Position numbers and translations under genes: made by a program
The notes under the pieces: generated by a model
The model's input: only the letters and a program-made list of their open reading frames with translations
Told to the model about the DNA's origin: nothing
Databases searched by the model: none
DNA from: Diplolepis rosae
Lineage: Eukaryota > Arthropoda > Insecta > Hymenoptera > Diplolepididae
Direction of reading: 5' to 3'
DNA length: 64,000 bases
NCBI GenBank assembly: GCA_030998225.1
Contig: JAPYXD010000727.1
Location: 3,534,001 to 3,598,000 of the forward strand
In this document: positions 24,905-39,000 of the stretch, in pieces
Numbering within the stretch: the first letter of the stretch is position 1
How the letters are laid out: the number at the start of each line of letters is the position of its first letter

Positions 24905-25569
24905 GGTAGTACGATCACGAAAATTAGACCTCAGGCAAAAATAGATAATTTTGCTTTCAAGAATAGCAATATTATTATTGAAGGGCTAATTTGAAAGAGA
25001 AAAGATTATTTTTTATGAAAAAAATTTGAAACACAAAAAAATAATGTTATTAATAAATTTTATTTTTGTCAAAAATTATTTTCTTATCGCTTCGAGCCAA
25101 ATTTTTAAAAATGATGCGATTCTAATAAATCACGGTTCATTTTTTTAGAAAAAAGATTCTCTACAACTTGACCGTTTCCTATTTTTGAAATTGAATTAAT
25201 TATTATCAAATACAGCAATTTGTTTATAAAAATTTTATTTTGAAAAATTGTTTTTTTATAATTTCAGCCATTAAAGAATTTATTTTCAAAAATCGGAAAC
25301 GGTCAAGTTGTAGAGAATCTTTTTCCTAAAAAAATGAACCGTGATTTATTAGAATCGCATCATTTTTACAAATTTGGCTTGAAGCGATAAGAAAATAAGT
25401 TTGGGCAAAAATAAAATTTATTAATAACATTATTTTTTTGTGTTTCAAATTTTTTTCATGAAAAATAATCTTTTCTCTTTCAAATTAGCCCTTCAATAAT
25501 AATAGTTCTATTCTTGAAAGCAAAATTATCTATTTTTGCTTGAGGTCTAATTTTCGTGATCGTACTACC
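24905..25569. mobile_element. 665-bp near-perfect palindromic element with TTAA target duplication, copy 1
   Basis: Ends GGTAGTACGATCACGAAAAT and its complement, directly flanked by TTAA (24901-24904 and 25570-25573). Arms of over 300 bp meet near 25230. The TTAA duplication is the mark of piggyBac-type insertion. No transposase is encoded. Confidence 0.85.
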
Positions 25570-25573
25570 TTAA

Positions 25574-26218
25574 TATAATATAAAGAGTTAAGAACTTTAT
25601 TAACTCAATATTAAAAAGATGTTGATACAACACAATTTGTGTCGAATCGACAGAACTGTGCTCAGGTGACCCAGAGACGCTTATTTCAGAGTGACTTTGA
25701 CGCTTCTTTGATTCGTTTTATAATCAGTTCCGAGAAGTTTCAATGTTTTTGCATTATAATCGTAAAAGTTTACCCAATTTCATAAGAAATGATCCCATTC
25801 GAATTTTCGGAAATTAGATCCGTGTAAGTTCAGGTATTTCAAAAATTTCATAAAGACAACTTAATTCCGCTAAATTTCAAAATTACATCTTATTATTTTA
25901 AATTCGATTCTATCTATAGACATAATACTTGTTTTTGAAACTTGGATTCCACCTTTCAATTTGCTCTCTTGGAAAAGCCACCAAGTTGTCCAACACAAAG
26001 AAACTAACATGACAAAGCAGATCAGTGAAGACAAAAACTGATCTTGCCATCAGGGAGACTCGAGCAATAGGCTACCTACCTTAATGTCCTCCTCAACACT
26101 TTGTATTCCATAAAGTAAGCCACATAACAACTCTGCATGAAAAACATCAACATCATATATCCCTTTGGCGCTTCTGCTTAATCTAAACGGCTCTCATCGT
26201 CCAGATCCACACCCCTGC
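25574..26218. other. Upstream of proximal ADAMTS promoter
   Basis: No element recognised. Base composition rises toward 26.1 kb. Confidence 0.3.
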
Positions 26219-26226
26219 TATAAAAA
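26219..26226 (+). promoter_or_regulatory. Proximal TATA box candidate for the ADAMTS gene
   Basis: TATAAAAA within ctgcTATAAAAAAGGCG, at the head of a GC-rich block running to the ADAMTS start codon. A second TATAAA lies at 26279-26284. Either could drive a proximal transcript whose leader includes 26250-27097 without splicing. This is an alternative to, or coexists with, the distal exon at 2.1-2.7 kb. Confidence 0.35.
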
Positions 26227-26452
26227 AGGCGATTAAAGAAAGGCAGAAAAAAAAGAAAAGAGAGCAAAAATTCCCCCCTATAAACACATGCGATTCGGCA
26301 AGGCCTCTCATCGGCGGTCGACGTCCTCGCGCTTGATGGAAATTGGCGAGTTTGATGACCTCTCAGCATATCGCATATCGCCCTCCCGTTTTTGCACCCC
26401 AGCTTCCTCAAAATAATTCATTCTCTAAGCTTTCTTTATCCCTTTGTCTCAG

Positions 26453-27097
26453 GAGCGGAATCAAGCAACTCGAGTGAGCAAGTCGTCCACCGATTGGAAC
26501 AAAGAAGGAGGAGGAGGAGGAGGAACGAGTCGTGAACCTCGCAAGGTCTTCAGTCTCTCCCGCAAACCCCGGTGTGTTTTCAATGTAAATAGAATCAGCA
26601 AGCTCAGAAACTCACTTCTCAGAGCTACGTCTCTCTAATGGATCAGAGCTTTACATTTGACGAAAGATCCGTAAATGTCGCCGAGGCGGAAGAGGTTTCA
26701 GTCTGATTTCTGATCCTCGCGTTCGAGATTGATAGGAGGAATAGTCTGATCAGTGCTCACTGTTAATTGCTCACTGCTCATTGCTCACGGGGTCGACCTT
26801 AAATCCACGATGACACTCTACACCCAACTGGGCATCAGGATCGAGGTCTAGACATTGACCGACGCCAAGAGGAAACTCGCGGGACGAGTTCTTCAGTTTC
26901 TGTTGGGGATTCATCGATGTGGCAGGAATCGCCAACGCGATGAACGGCGAAGGCTTTCGAACCTGTCGTTCAGAGTACTTCACTTGGGCGATAGCAACGC
27001 AGAAAGACGTCGAGAGTGTTTACGACTCGAGGGGAGATCCTTAACGCTTTAGTTTCGGAAGAAAAAGGAGGAGCTGTCCTCCGCAAAGCCTCCAAGC
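26453..27097 (+). promoter_or_regulatory. ADAMTS 5' leader with upstream open reading frames
   Basis: This GC-rich stretch lies between a strong acceptor-like site (cctttgtctcAG, 26451-26452) and the ADAMTS ATG at 27098. It holds a GGA-repeat run (about 26507-26524) and an imperfect TGCTCAC/T tandem (26753-26788). It also has at least two ATG upstream frames: 26917-26943 (8 codons) and 26940-27044 (34 codons, overlapping the first). Both stop before the main start. If this is the leader, they would be expected to lower ADAMTS translation. Confidence 0.5.
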
Positions 27098-30000
27098 ATG
27101 TCTTACATCTCGTATCGCTTGGCCACGATCGCTGCTGCAGTCATCTTCTTTCTGGTGATACTTTTCCTGATCTTATGGACCGGTTTCTTCAGCAGTGACA
27201 CCACAGGAATCACCAAAGTGTATGGCAAGGATCATAGCACCGCTCCCACAGATCACCAGCAATTCAATAGAACTGAGAGACGACAGGAGGATTTGCAGAT
27301 GCCAGATAGGTCTGTCGCCGCTCCTTTAGAATCAAACACAACAGATATCAGCAACGAAGGTGAGTTTATTTTTATTTTTCATTTTCATTTTCAATTAATT
27401 TCAATTCAGAGCTCTAGCAAAGTCTCTATTTTTCTGCCCGTATCTAAAAACAGAATATTTAATGTCAAACGATTCCCTTCATTATTAAAGGATTTTATAT
27501 TTAAAATTCGCATGAGAGGAAATCCTTTAATAGTTAAAGAATTTTTGTTTCAAATGCTATCCTTTTAGTGTCAAAGTATTTTCTTTGGTCCGCAAATGAA
27601 ATCCTTTGTCGTACAAAGGAAATATAATTTCGAGGATAAAAGAAACACAAGTTTAACTTTGACAAATGCCAATATTAAATCGATCATTATCAATAATATA
27701 AAGAAACGTCTTAGATTTCAGCTTAAAGAAATTTTAAGATGCAACTTTGCTTGCACCACAAATTTTTCAATATGTGTAAAAATTGAAAGTTCATGGTCTA
27801 TAAAATATAATGTTGAAAAAATGTCAAAATAATTTTTAAACTTTGTTCCATTTTAAATTTCACAATTAATTCTATAGTATAAATTTTAAAAATAATTTTG
27901 AATACAGATATTTTTTTGCAAATAAAAAACAACTGTTTATTTCATAAAATGAATAATTGTATAAAAAATTATATATACAAAACTGTGTATGTAATTATAG
28001 TTTGAATGAAAATTGCAAATAAAATTATAAAATGATGTTAAAAAATTTGTATATACGATTTCATTAAATGTACACGGAAAAAAATGTGCAGCTGTCGTAA
28101 GGATGTTTTAGGTTATATCAGTCACATTTATTGTTAGGATAGTTAATAATATAGCTGGAACAGCGACATGTTTCTTTGTACCAGCTACACATTTTTCTGC
28201 ATGTAAATTTTGAAACATTGAGATTTTTAAATCTATCTAGATTTTTTATGAAAACCATAATATTCAATGAAATTCAAAGACGCTTTATAAAATCTCAAGG
28301 AAATGACAGTAAAAAATAAGGTTATGCGGATAAAAATGGTTTTTCTTGGTATAAGTACTTTCCAAAATTTTTATGTCGCACTCTGGAATTCCTAATATTT
28401 TAAATGAATCCATTTTTTGACGTATCCACGTTAATTAATCACGATGATAAAAGCTCATTCATGCGCAGGCGCACTTTGTCCGCTAGCCTACAAATGCGAT
28501 CCTTTAATAGTTAAAGGATTTCTGAATAAAAACAAATCATTTATCGGTAAAACTATTTTCGTTTTGCATTTTACAGATGCATTTTTTAACAGTAAAACGA
28601 TTCGGAAGAAATCTGCTTAATTTCAATATTTACATAGGTATTTTATATTTAGACTCAAACCAAAGAAAACTTTATCTATAATATTATATGAAAACTTGGG
28701 TACATTTCGTGTACATTCTGAAGAATCAATCTCATTGTCCATGCGAATTTATTTTGAAGTTTCTAATTAATTGTAAAATATGGCAAATTCTTCAATATCT
28801 TTTTAAAAATATTTTAGTCAGGAGCGATTCCAAATTTTTATCTATGCATTAAAAAAAAACATAAATAATAAAATTCTCCATCAAAGAAGCCCTAGTTAGC
28901 GAAATTGTTTTATGTATTTTTTAAATTCAAAATAAATCACTGATAAGGGCTCCAATCAGAGCCGAAACGTTTGATTGTGTAAAACTTTGAGTTTTTATTG
29001 ACCTTAGATCCTAAAGCCAACTATCAACATTAACATATATCTTCAATTATTAATCAAGGGTCAATGCAAGTCCAGAATATGAATAATAATTATCTGCTGC
29101 TAAAATTTTGAGGAATGATGAAGGATTTGCTAAGATAGGTCATGTGCCTTTTGTTTAGATTTATTAATCAATGAAGATATTCACTGTAATACCGATCTGA
29201 TAAAAGACATTAATTTTTTTGCATAGGACTTGTCTCAGCAGATCCTTTATCATTTTCTAAACTCTAGCATGGAATAATGATTATTTTGGAAATAAAGTTG
29301 CGGAAACTATTTCTCAATTTTCTTTTTTGAAAATTTAAAAAAATAAAGCATTGAAAATTGATAACTTTTTTAATTAAAATTTTTAATTCATCTAAAGAAT
29401 TAGTATTTGGAAAATGTCTAAATACTTGTTATAGATCCAGACCATTCATACAAAAGTTGCAGCCCATGATTCAAACTGAAGTAGCGATATACCCCTGAAG
29501 TAATTCCAGGTTATTTTCCGGTTTCCTGATCGAGTAGCCATGTTGAAACGGATTATAAAAATTACTGCTGAACGATTTATGGACAATTACGAACAGAAAA
29601 TAAGACGATTTTGTATTGCCTAATGATAAATTGAGCAATCACAAATTGGATCTAATTAAATCACAATCTTCCATTAAAGACAGAAGCGTTGCGTGAAGTT
29701 GCCCTGGAGTCAGCAATTTTCACTGACATTAATAGACTTTCATAAAATGTTGCATAAAAAATAATCAGAATATTCTAAAATTGCTTCAAAACAAAACTAT
29801 TAAATATCACTATCACCTTTATCGCATAAAATTACTTTTATCTTGTAAATTTGATTCAACAAGAGCAAATCAATTCGATTAAAAACGTATGTATCATACT
29901 GAAGAAATGGAGAGTAATTGGCAATACTTAATCACAACTCGTGAGAATAAATGCCACTGGCTGCATGAATGCCAATGCTATCATCATATACTGATACTTT

Positions 30001-33000
30001 CGCTGATTGAATCCATTGTATCTCGAATGGGAATTTTCAGTCAATGGAATCGTTTTACTCAAGCGTAATGAAATTCAGGGTTAAATCATTGCGTTTACTG
30101 ATGTTGACAAAGGATCATTGACAGAAAATCCATTAACGAAAGAGTATTTATTTGTGGCCTCTGTGACACTTAGTGAATCATTTTCACGGCTATTTTACGC
30201 AAAAAGGCTTAAGGAGCTCAGCGTCGCATGCGTGAATGAGCAACCTTTCATTTGATGATTAAGATTAATATCATCTGCATGTAAATCTGCATGAAGAAAT
30301 ATGTGTCTTAAACCCTTCCTTGAAAGTACTTCTATGATAAAAATTGGTTTGCAAGTAAGATTAGTTAACCTTAATAATACTTATAAACACACCAGTATTG
30401 ATAAACCTCACAATTATTTGATATAATGTTTAAAAGTTGCATAACAGAGACTAAAATTAATGTGTTTTTTTTAATCTATAAAACCCTCAATTCAGATACA
30501 TTTTAATAAAAAAAATTCTAGATCTTACTGGAACGAGCAATTTTGCATTCTTATGTTTTTTTCGTATTTCACATATTATTGTTAAAAAACTGTATTTTGG
30601 ATTTTCAATAGTATTTTTTTAAATTAAAAAGAAAAATATACATCTTATGAAAAAATGTTGCGATTCACATTTGTAGATCTTTATGTGGTAAACAATTTTG
30701 TATCATAACTTTTTTTCATATCTCGTATAATTTAAGTGAAAAATGGAATTTAGACATTGACTCTTTTCAAGTTTTAACATACTGTAACTGTCCTAAATTT
30801 AATTTAATCGAAAAATGTTATTAGGATAATTAGTAGAGATTTATGAACACTGTCAGAAAGTAGTATTGGAATTTATGATTTTTTCATAAAGTTTTCTTCA
30901 AAAGCACAAAAAATGTTCTTATTTTGACAATTTTGATCGGATGTGGCTGATTAAATAACTTGTCCTTACTTTATCGGCTCCGATAAAGTATGCCAAAGCT
31001 CAATTCGATCCGATAATTCTATCGAAAATCGTCTTAAAACGTAAAGATTTGATGAAAATTCCAAGTCATTTTTCACATAAAACTAATACCTTTTCATTTA
31101 TTATGAGAATGTAAAAATTGGATGATTTAAAAACTCCAAAGTAAAATTAAATAATATTCGAGCTGTACAGTGTTAGTAATGTTCGAAAATTTAAAAAAAT
31201 TTGATGTTACAAAGGCAACGTAAAAATTTGACGATATTTATGATGTTTTTGAATAAAGGTATTTTAAAATCGCGAAAATTGTGCTGAATTTTCTAAAATT
31301 TTTCTTAATGAAACTCAACTGAATTTTCATAAAATGTATCTTAAAACTACTAAACTGTAACAGAATTTTCATAAAATTTATCTTAAAATTACCAAACTGT
31401 AACAGAATTTTTATAAAATTCATCATAAAATTACGAATCTGTAACAAAATTTTCAGTTACATGAAAATTGAGAAATTGTTCCTTGAAATTCAAAATTTCA
31501 AGAATTCGAAAGAGGACGAAAGAGAGAAAAAGAAGAAAGGGGTTTTGGAAGGTTGCCTTTTTTTTCATTCCATTTTTGTTGGTTTCTCATAATCGTTTAT
31601 TTTAAGAAATTTTTTGGTCCAAATTTGGTCTATTTTTAAAATTTGTTGAGAGTTTGAACAGTTTCGAATTCTTGAAATTTTAAATTATACTTTTGTTTGA
31701 ATGTTGAGATGAATTTGAGTTCTTAGTGATAAGTCTTTGAATTTATTTTTAAATTGTTTCTTGAATTTAGTAAATAATAACTAAATTTTCAGAAATTCTA
31801 TCTTAATTTTATACTGTTAGAAATTTCTACCATTATTTCCCGAAACACGCGACTGAAGTTTTATTCAGTGACAGTTCCGTAAAATTAAGATAGAATTTCA
31901 GAAAATTCAGTTACTTTTTAGTAAATTTAAGAAACAATTTTAGAATTTTGAGTTACAAAGTGTCGAATATTCTAATACTTGTATCTGGAAAATCTGAAAC
32001 TTGTAACAGAAATAATTTAACGTTTTGGGTAACAAGTTTCATGCAGTCACATGTAAATGGAAATTTTGTTGCAGTTTCGTAATTTTATGATAAATTTCAT
32101 AGAATTAAAAAAAATTTCAGAAAAAATAGTAAAATTTTTAAAATATCGTTAAAATTGACGTTACTTTTGTAACATGAAAACTTTGTAAATTTCCGAACAT
32201 GTCTATAACAGTGTACAAAATTGTAACTGAATCAAACTAGTTACGAGTTTCGGGAAATTATGGTAGAAATTTCTAACAGTGTAGTAGAAATATAGAAAAA
32301 TGTTTGTGGAATGAAAAAACATAAAATTTAAATGATCAGATTAAAAATATTTTTTATTTATCGCTTCTTAGAACTAATCTTTTTCTTTAAGTTTTTTAAT
32401 GTTACACTAGATACATAATCTTTAGGGTAAATCAACAACTACCGTAAAAATCAATTCCCTAGTGTAAACCTAATTGCCATAAATTATGATAATTCTCTAC
32501 TATTAACATTTCTTTACACAGATTATGTTGCGCGAGCTAAAATATTGCCATAAGATATGATAATGACATTTTGATGGAGAAATGTATGTAATTCTTGCTT
32601 TACATATCTTGCTGACGTACCGTATATCTTCTTATAAAAAACATTATACAAACTTTAATTGCTTTGCAAAATGTACTTTGTTTTCTCTTTCTCCTTTGCT
32701 AAAAAAAATTTTTGCTCATTATTAACATCTTTTTATAGATAGAGTCCAGTTTTCTGCAAATAGATATGGAGAACAAGTGGTTGCTTTAGTACTATGATGA
32801 TTATAATTATTTTGTTTCATAATTTAATGAAGTCTTACACAGTGCAAGTTTCGATCACACCTCGCTTGCAAAAACAAGAAAATTGAGCACAATTTCTTTC
32901 TACCTTCTGAGACTAAAAAAAACATTTAATTAATAACATTTCATTGAGCATTACATCAACACAAAATAAAGAAAATGTAATGAAATCAAGCCTAAAGAAA

Positions 33001-36000
33001 ATAAAAATGAGCAAATGTGTCCTTGAAAGAAATATTATCTGGAAAAAATATGAGTTTAAGATAGATCTATAGATGAAGCGAATGATCCTCAGGATGAATA
33101 GCATCCGGAATTAATATTCCATTCGCACATAGCGAAGGTATTTTTGTCGATAGAGCAAGTATGTTGCTCGTTCATTACTCTCTGAAGATAAGGTCGGAGG
33201 TGAGATAATTGTAGAATGGCAATTAAAACTGAATGCAAATAAATTCGAGCGATGCCAATTACAAGTGATCACACACTGACAAAAAATTCGAATCGCTAGT
33301 TAAATTCTAGTAAAATTAAAATTAATTTAACCCAAAAAGAGTAGTAATCCTGCTAGCTAACTGGTTGAGGTAGTTCATCCACGAAAATTAGACCTCAGGC
33401 GGAAATGGATAATTTTGCTTTCAAAAATAGCAATATTATTATTGAAAGGATCATTTGAAAGAAAAGAGATTATTTTCCAGGAAAAAAATTTGAAACATAA
33501 AAAATAATGCATTGAACAAATTTTATTTTCACCCGAATTTTTTTTCTTATCGCTTCTTATGAAATTTTAGAAAATGATGTGATTCTAATAAATCACGGAT
33601 TATTTTTGCAGCAAAAAGATTGTCTACAGCTTAACCGTTTTCAATTTTCTAAAAGAAATAAATTATTACCAAATCTAGCAATTTGTTTATAATCATTTGG
33701 TTTTGGAAAATTGATTTTTAATGGTTCCAACCATTAATGAATTTATTTCAAAAAATTGGAAACGGTAAAGTTGTGGAGATTCTTTTTCCTGAAAAAATGA
33801 ACCGTGATTTATTAGAATCGCATCATTTTTACAAATTTGGCTTGAAGCGATAAGGAAAAAAGTTCGGCAAAAATAAAATTTTTTAAGTATACATTATTTT
33901 TGTGCATTTCAAATTTTTTTCATAGAAAATAATCTTTTCTCTTTCAAATTAGCCCTTCAATAATAATATTGCTATTCTTGAAAGAAAAATTATCTATTTT
34001 TGCCTGAGGTCTATTATTTTTTCGGTGCACATGCCACGTGTGCTTTTTGATCGCAAGTTCATTCTTCGTGTGATTGTTAGGTAGAAGAGCACGCACGTGC
34101 ACTTATTGTTCGTGCAGTAGCGCATGACGGGCAGTTACTCTGGTGGGAAAATAATTTTCGAAACATTGAAAGGAGAGCCTCTACCGCCTGGTTCTACTCC
34201 TCGTAGAAAAAACGCTTACAGTGGGGTAATCGGATATCATGTCGTCCGAGCTGCTGCGGCTACCGCAGCTCTTTCTGATACAGAGAACAGAATGTGGAAA
34301 GATCAGTGGCATAACTACCCGGAGGAACAAGGCTCATCGTCGTCGGCGATGCAATCGGACAAAAGTCAGATGATTCGAAAACAAACGCTACTAAGTGCCT
34401 CAGGAATGGGAACGTCGCCTGTTTTTAGTTTCTGGAAAACAGGATGCTTTGTCTGAAATTAGAACATTCAATCATAGATTGAAAAAGAGAACAAATAGAA
34501 TTTAGATTCTAATAAATTTAAACTAAAATCATTCAAGCATAGATTAAGATAATATTTTTATTTTAGAAAATATCTTCTTGAAAGTTTGGAAAGTATAACA
34601 GAAAACGATAAAGAACGTCTGTCAACTTCGTTTGAGTGAAAATTTTGCAAAAAATTTTTGTTAACTGTGATTGTTGATAAGTTTAATAAAGTTTTTCAAA
34701 ATTTTTACTAAAAAGAAGTTAAGAGAAGTGCTTTTTGGTCTTTTGTTACGTTTCCCGAATTTCCAGAAACATACTTTGTAAATTAAAAAAGTTTTCTTAG
34801 ATGAACGAATAGATGTATAATTTAATCACATGGTCCGATTGATCCATGGCCTTAAAATTTAAAATAAGAAGTAATTATGCATTTTACATGCTTCATCATT
34901 ATTTATTGAACAATAATTATTTGACATAAAAGTGTTTTTCTTCCGTTTTGCATGCAAGACGTGATTATAATATACTTGTTAATTTTTTTGTTGAAATTAT
35001 ATTTCCGGAGTCAGTCACTTATAAAATCAGATTAAATTACAGAATGGTATAATTTTTAAACAATTTAGTTTTGAGAAAAGCCAACGAGTATAATTAAAAA
35101 TTCCTCAAGGAAGAAAAGATATGACTAATTGTATATTGAATGTTTTTACATTTTATTAAGTGTAAAAAATTTTGGCGTAAAATGGTTTTCTCGGATTTGG
35201 CTTACTTAATGCGTGATTATAATATACTCGTTAATTTGTTTGTTGGAATTATATTTCCGGAGTCAATCACTTATAAAATAAGATTAAATTACAGAATGGT
35301 ATAAACAACTTAGTTTTGAGAAAAGCCAACGAGCATAATTAAAAATTCCTTAAAAAAGAAATGTACTTACAGTTCCGAACGTTCATTGAACGATGGAAAA
35401 TATTTGTTTTTGAAAACTGAATGATTAGTTATCGTCCCAGAAAATTAAAAACATAGAGTATTGTTCATGAACGATTGTATATTTAAAGGGCCCTGAATAT
35501 AAACATAATAATTAATTTTCTTCCAGAAAAAAAAGTTTGTTATTGTTCAATGAACGTTCAAAACTGTAAGTACATAAAGAAGAAAATATATGACTAATTG
35601 TATATTGAATGCAAGACAATTAGTATTAAAAAATGATTTAAAAATAAAGTCGTTAATATTTTTTTTTATGTTATTTAACCCTCTTGAGAAACTATTGTTC
35701 AGTCTGGGGTCATGTTCATGAATCAAATTTCCTTAAGAGGATCCACTCGTGTGATATTTAAAAAAAATCGATTTTCATTTACATATCTCGCATCTTTAGT
35801 ATGTGAAAAATGTTGGCGTAAAATGATTTTCACGGATTCGGCTCGAACTTTTCAAACTTTCGAGGCGTTTTTCTCGAAACCATGTTTTTGCAATTTGTGG
35901 GCAGGATTGAAAAAAATCTACTGAACAGATTAAGTGGAAATTTTAACTGATTAATCTATAAAGATTACTTAAAGTACCCACTTAGCGGTTTTTTGAAATT

Positions 36001-39000
36001 TTGCATTTTTTACAGCTCATAATATCACGAAAAAATGCATTAAAACAATGGATACCTCGACCATTTAATAGCAAATAACGAGATTTTTTTCATCCGTGTT
36101 TTAGGAAACTGGTTCGAGAATAAATCTTGCCCACTTCACCATCACTTTTTAAGCAGGCCACTTACAACGCCCTGAGTACAAATTAGGCTTCAAATTGCAC
36201 TTTTCAAAAAATTACTCAGCAAAATAGAAAAATAAACCTCCAAAAAAACGTATAATTCGTTAAAAAATTTTAAGCAGTTCTTCCGAAAAAAAATCCTGAA
36301 ATAGTGCTCGAAGTCCAGCACACAGGTACACTGTAAAAAATATCGGTAACTTTTCTTACTATGTGAAGGTGAGAACATTTCACAAATCTCCTAAGTTGTA
36401 GGAAATTTTTCCCATAAAAAACGGAAATTTGTTCACTTTTGGATCTTTTTCCACTTAAATTATGAAATATATCAATTTTTCCTAATAAACTGGATATTTC
36501 CATTTGTATTTTAAGCTGCCCGACTATTTTCGGAAAAATTTCCAAAAATTTTGTACACTGTAGATCCCCTTAAGAACCAAAAACTTACAACTCCGAGATC
36601 CTATAAAATTGGGTATTTTTAATTTCAAAAAAATGAGAACAAATTCAATGATCTATGAAAGTTTTTTTTCCAGTTTCTACATGTTTGTGCCCAAAATACA
36701 TAAAATGTTGTCTTCAAAATTTGAGAAATGATAGAGAAAATAAAAGAAATATTATAAATAAATATATATATATATATATTTATTTTTATATATTATATTA
36801 TATTTTATATATTATTTATATATAAATAAAATAAAAGACGTAGATAAACTACTCTTGGTTTCAAAATTTAAAAAAAGTTTTCGATATAAATTGCTAAAAT
36901 TGACCCTTTTTCAATTTTGAAACCAAAAGTGGTCTATCTACGTCCGTTTTTAACTTCACTACCATTTCCCAAATTTTGAAAAGAAAATTTTATTTACTTT
37001 AGACACAAACATGTAGAAACCTAAAATCAATCAAATTTGCTCATCTCCTATCTATCACATGCCCTTAATTCAAGATATTCTTTCATTATTTAAATCATAC
37101 AAAAACTGAACTTTATAAAGTTCTATATCTACAAGTATGACAGAAACTGATTAACACAAGACAATTGCAAGACAAAGAGTTTCTCGTCCCTCTCGATTAA
37201 CTCATCATCGCGGTCAGTTTGCATTATTTACCTCGGCGAGTGCCCTAATTAATATTTATGACTGTCTCATATTCTAGTGAGTCATCTTTACCTTAAACTT
37301 TATTATCAAAAGTTAAGAACGTTTTAACGCCGGTCAATCCCAATGCTTGTATTTCTTAGTATAAAGTGTTTGAGTTAGTCAGACCATGGCCTCTTTTACC
37401 CCTAATGTAAATCCACCGAGCTCCAGTGAGTACGATTCCTACATGTTTAAACGAACGGCTGCGAGACATACCCACGACGAGACGGTTTAATTTTAACTCT
37501 AGTTTATCATTTCGGCACGCACGGCTCAATTGTTGCCGGCACTTTGCCCTCAGAGGGAATATCTTAAAGTGTAAAGAGAAACGGACGCTCGTGTAACAAA
37601 CATTTCCGGAGTGATACCTACTCTTAATGTAATATACATATGATCTCGATATCAAGCAAATAGCCAGTAACTAAAATAATATCTTCCAATGGAAGTCCTG
37701 AATTGCAAGTCAGGAAAACGTATCGAGTTCTCAGGAACACGATAACACATTTGAATTCAAATTTAGCGGGGAATGAACGACCTTCCTTGATGCATTCTCT
37801 TCTGGAGCTCCAATTTCTGCAAAAGCAGCTATTTTTAGTATCTTGACATGCGACCCTTTCGAAATAGTCAGTAATAATATATATTTTCTAATTCTTATTA
37901 AATTGCGTCTTTTTTTTCCCTAAATGATAATTTTAGAATAAAGGTCAATACAGAGGCTCTGCTAGTTCAAAAAATATGATTAGACAAAGCTGTCGTTCTT
38001 TGTAGATCATTGACATTGGTAATAAAACCATTCGTTATAATTTTTACGATACGAATGCGGCATTAAAAAATTGTTCAATATTATTAATATGACATGAAAG
38101 AGACGATATTAAACGATGACGAAGAACCTAATAACAAGGAAAATAACGACCTGCTAATTGAGTTTATATAAAAAGAATAAGATTAAAACCATGAATAAAA
38201 AGATGTACTCCTTCGACTAAGATTAAAGAAATTATCACATAAAGGAACCCATCATTTGTGCAGATTAATTGACATTATTCTGAAAAATGAGAAATTTCAA
38301 ATAATACCAGTCTCAAATTATTTTCTGCAACGGAGCAAGAAATATTTCAGTGATATACTATAATTAACTTTCTGAGAAATAAACTTTTTTTAAATTCTCT
38401 AACTTCTTTGAATTACATAAACTAATGACATTTTAAGCTTTCTGTGAATATTTACATTGAAAATATTTTTTATAAATCTCTCTTATTCTATGTGTCTTTT
38501 ATTACGGGGGGAGCCTCATGTAAACGACTGTTTTTTTTGAGAATTTTTTTCCATAAAAATGAAAAAATTTATCAAATAGGAATAAAGTTTTTTATAGTTG
38601 AAAAAATCCAAAATGGCAACGCTACAGTTGCTCGAAATCGGCTCCTTCAATTTGCGCCGGGGAACGCCTAGGTCCTTGTAATTGGCTAAAATCAATTAAT
38701 CAAATTTTTTTGATTAAAGTTAGTCCTTCGGCTTCGAATGAACCTAAATATGGCAAAAGAAGTAATTCGGAATTTGGGGACATTTTTATAAAAATTACCT
38801 TTTTTTATTATAAATAAATCGATAAAACCAATATTTATTATAAAAATTTTAATGTATATTTAAGTTCATTCGATGGCCAGTAAATTAAAAAATATCTGTA
38901 TAAAATTTCAAGTCGATCGGTTTATTAGTTTTTGAGCTACATTCCCCGGTGCGAAAAAATTAACGTTTTGAGAAAAACGCGTTTAAAGTTTTCGGTCTTG

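Noticed and set aside
26178..26411. 77-codon minus-strand frame upstream of ADAMTS
   Set aside because: Starts with TTG, no domain; falls in promoter/leader sequence.
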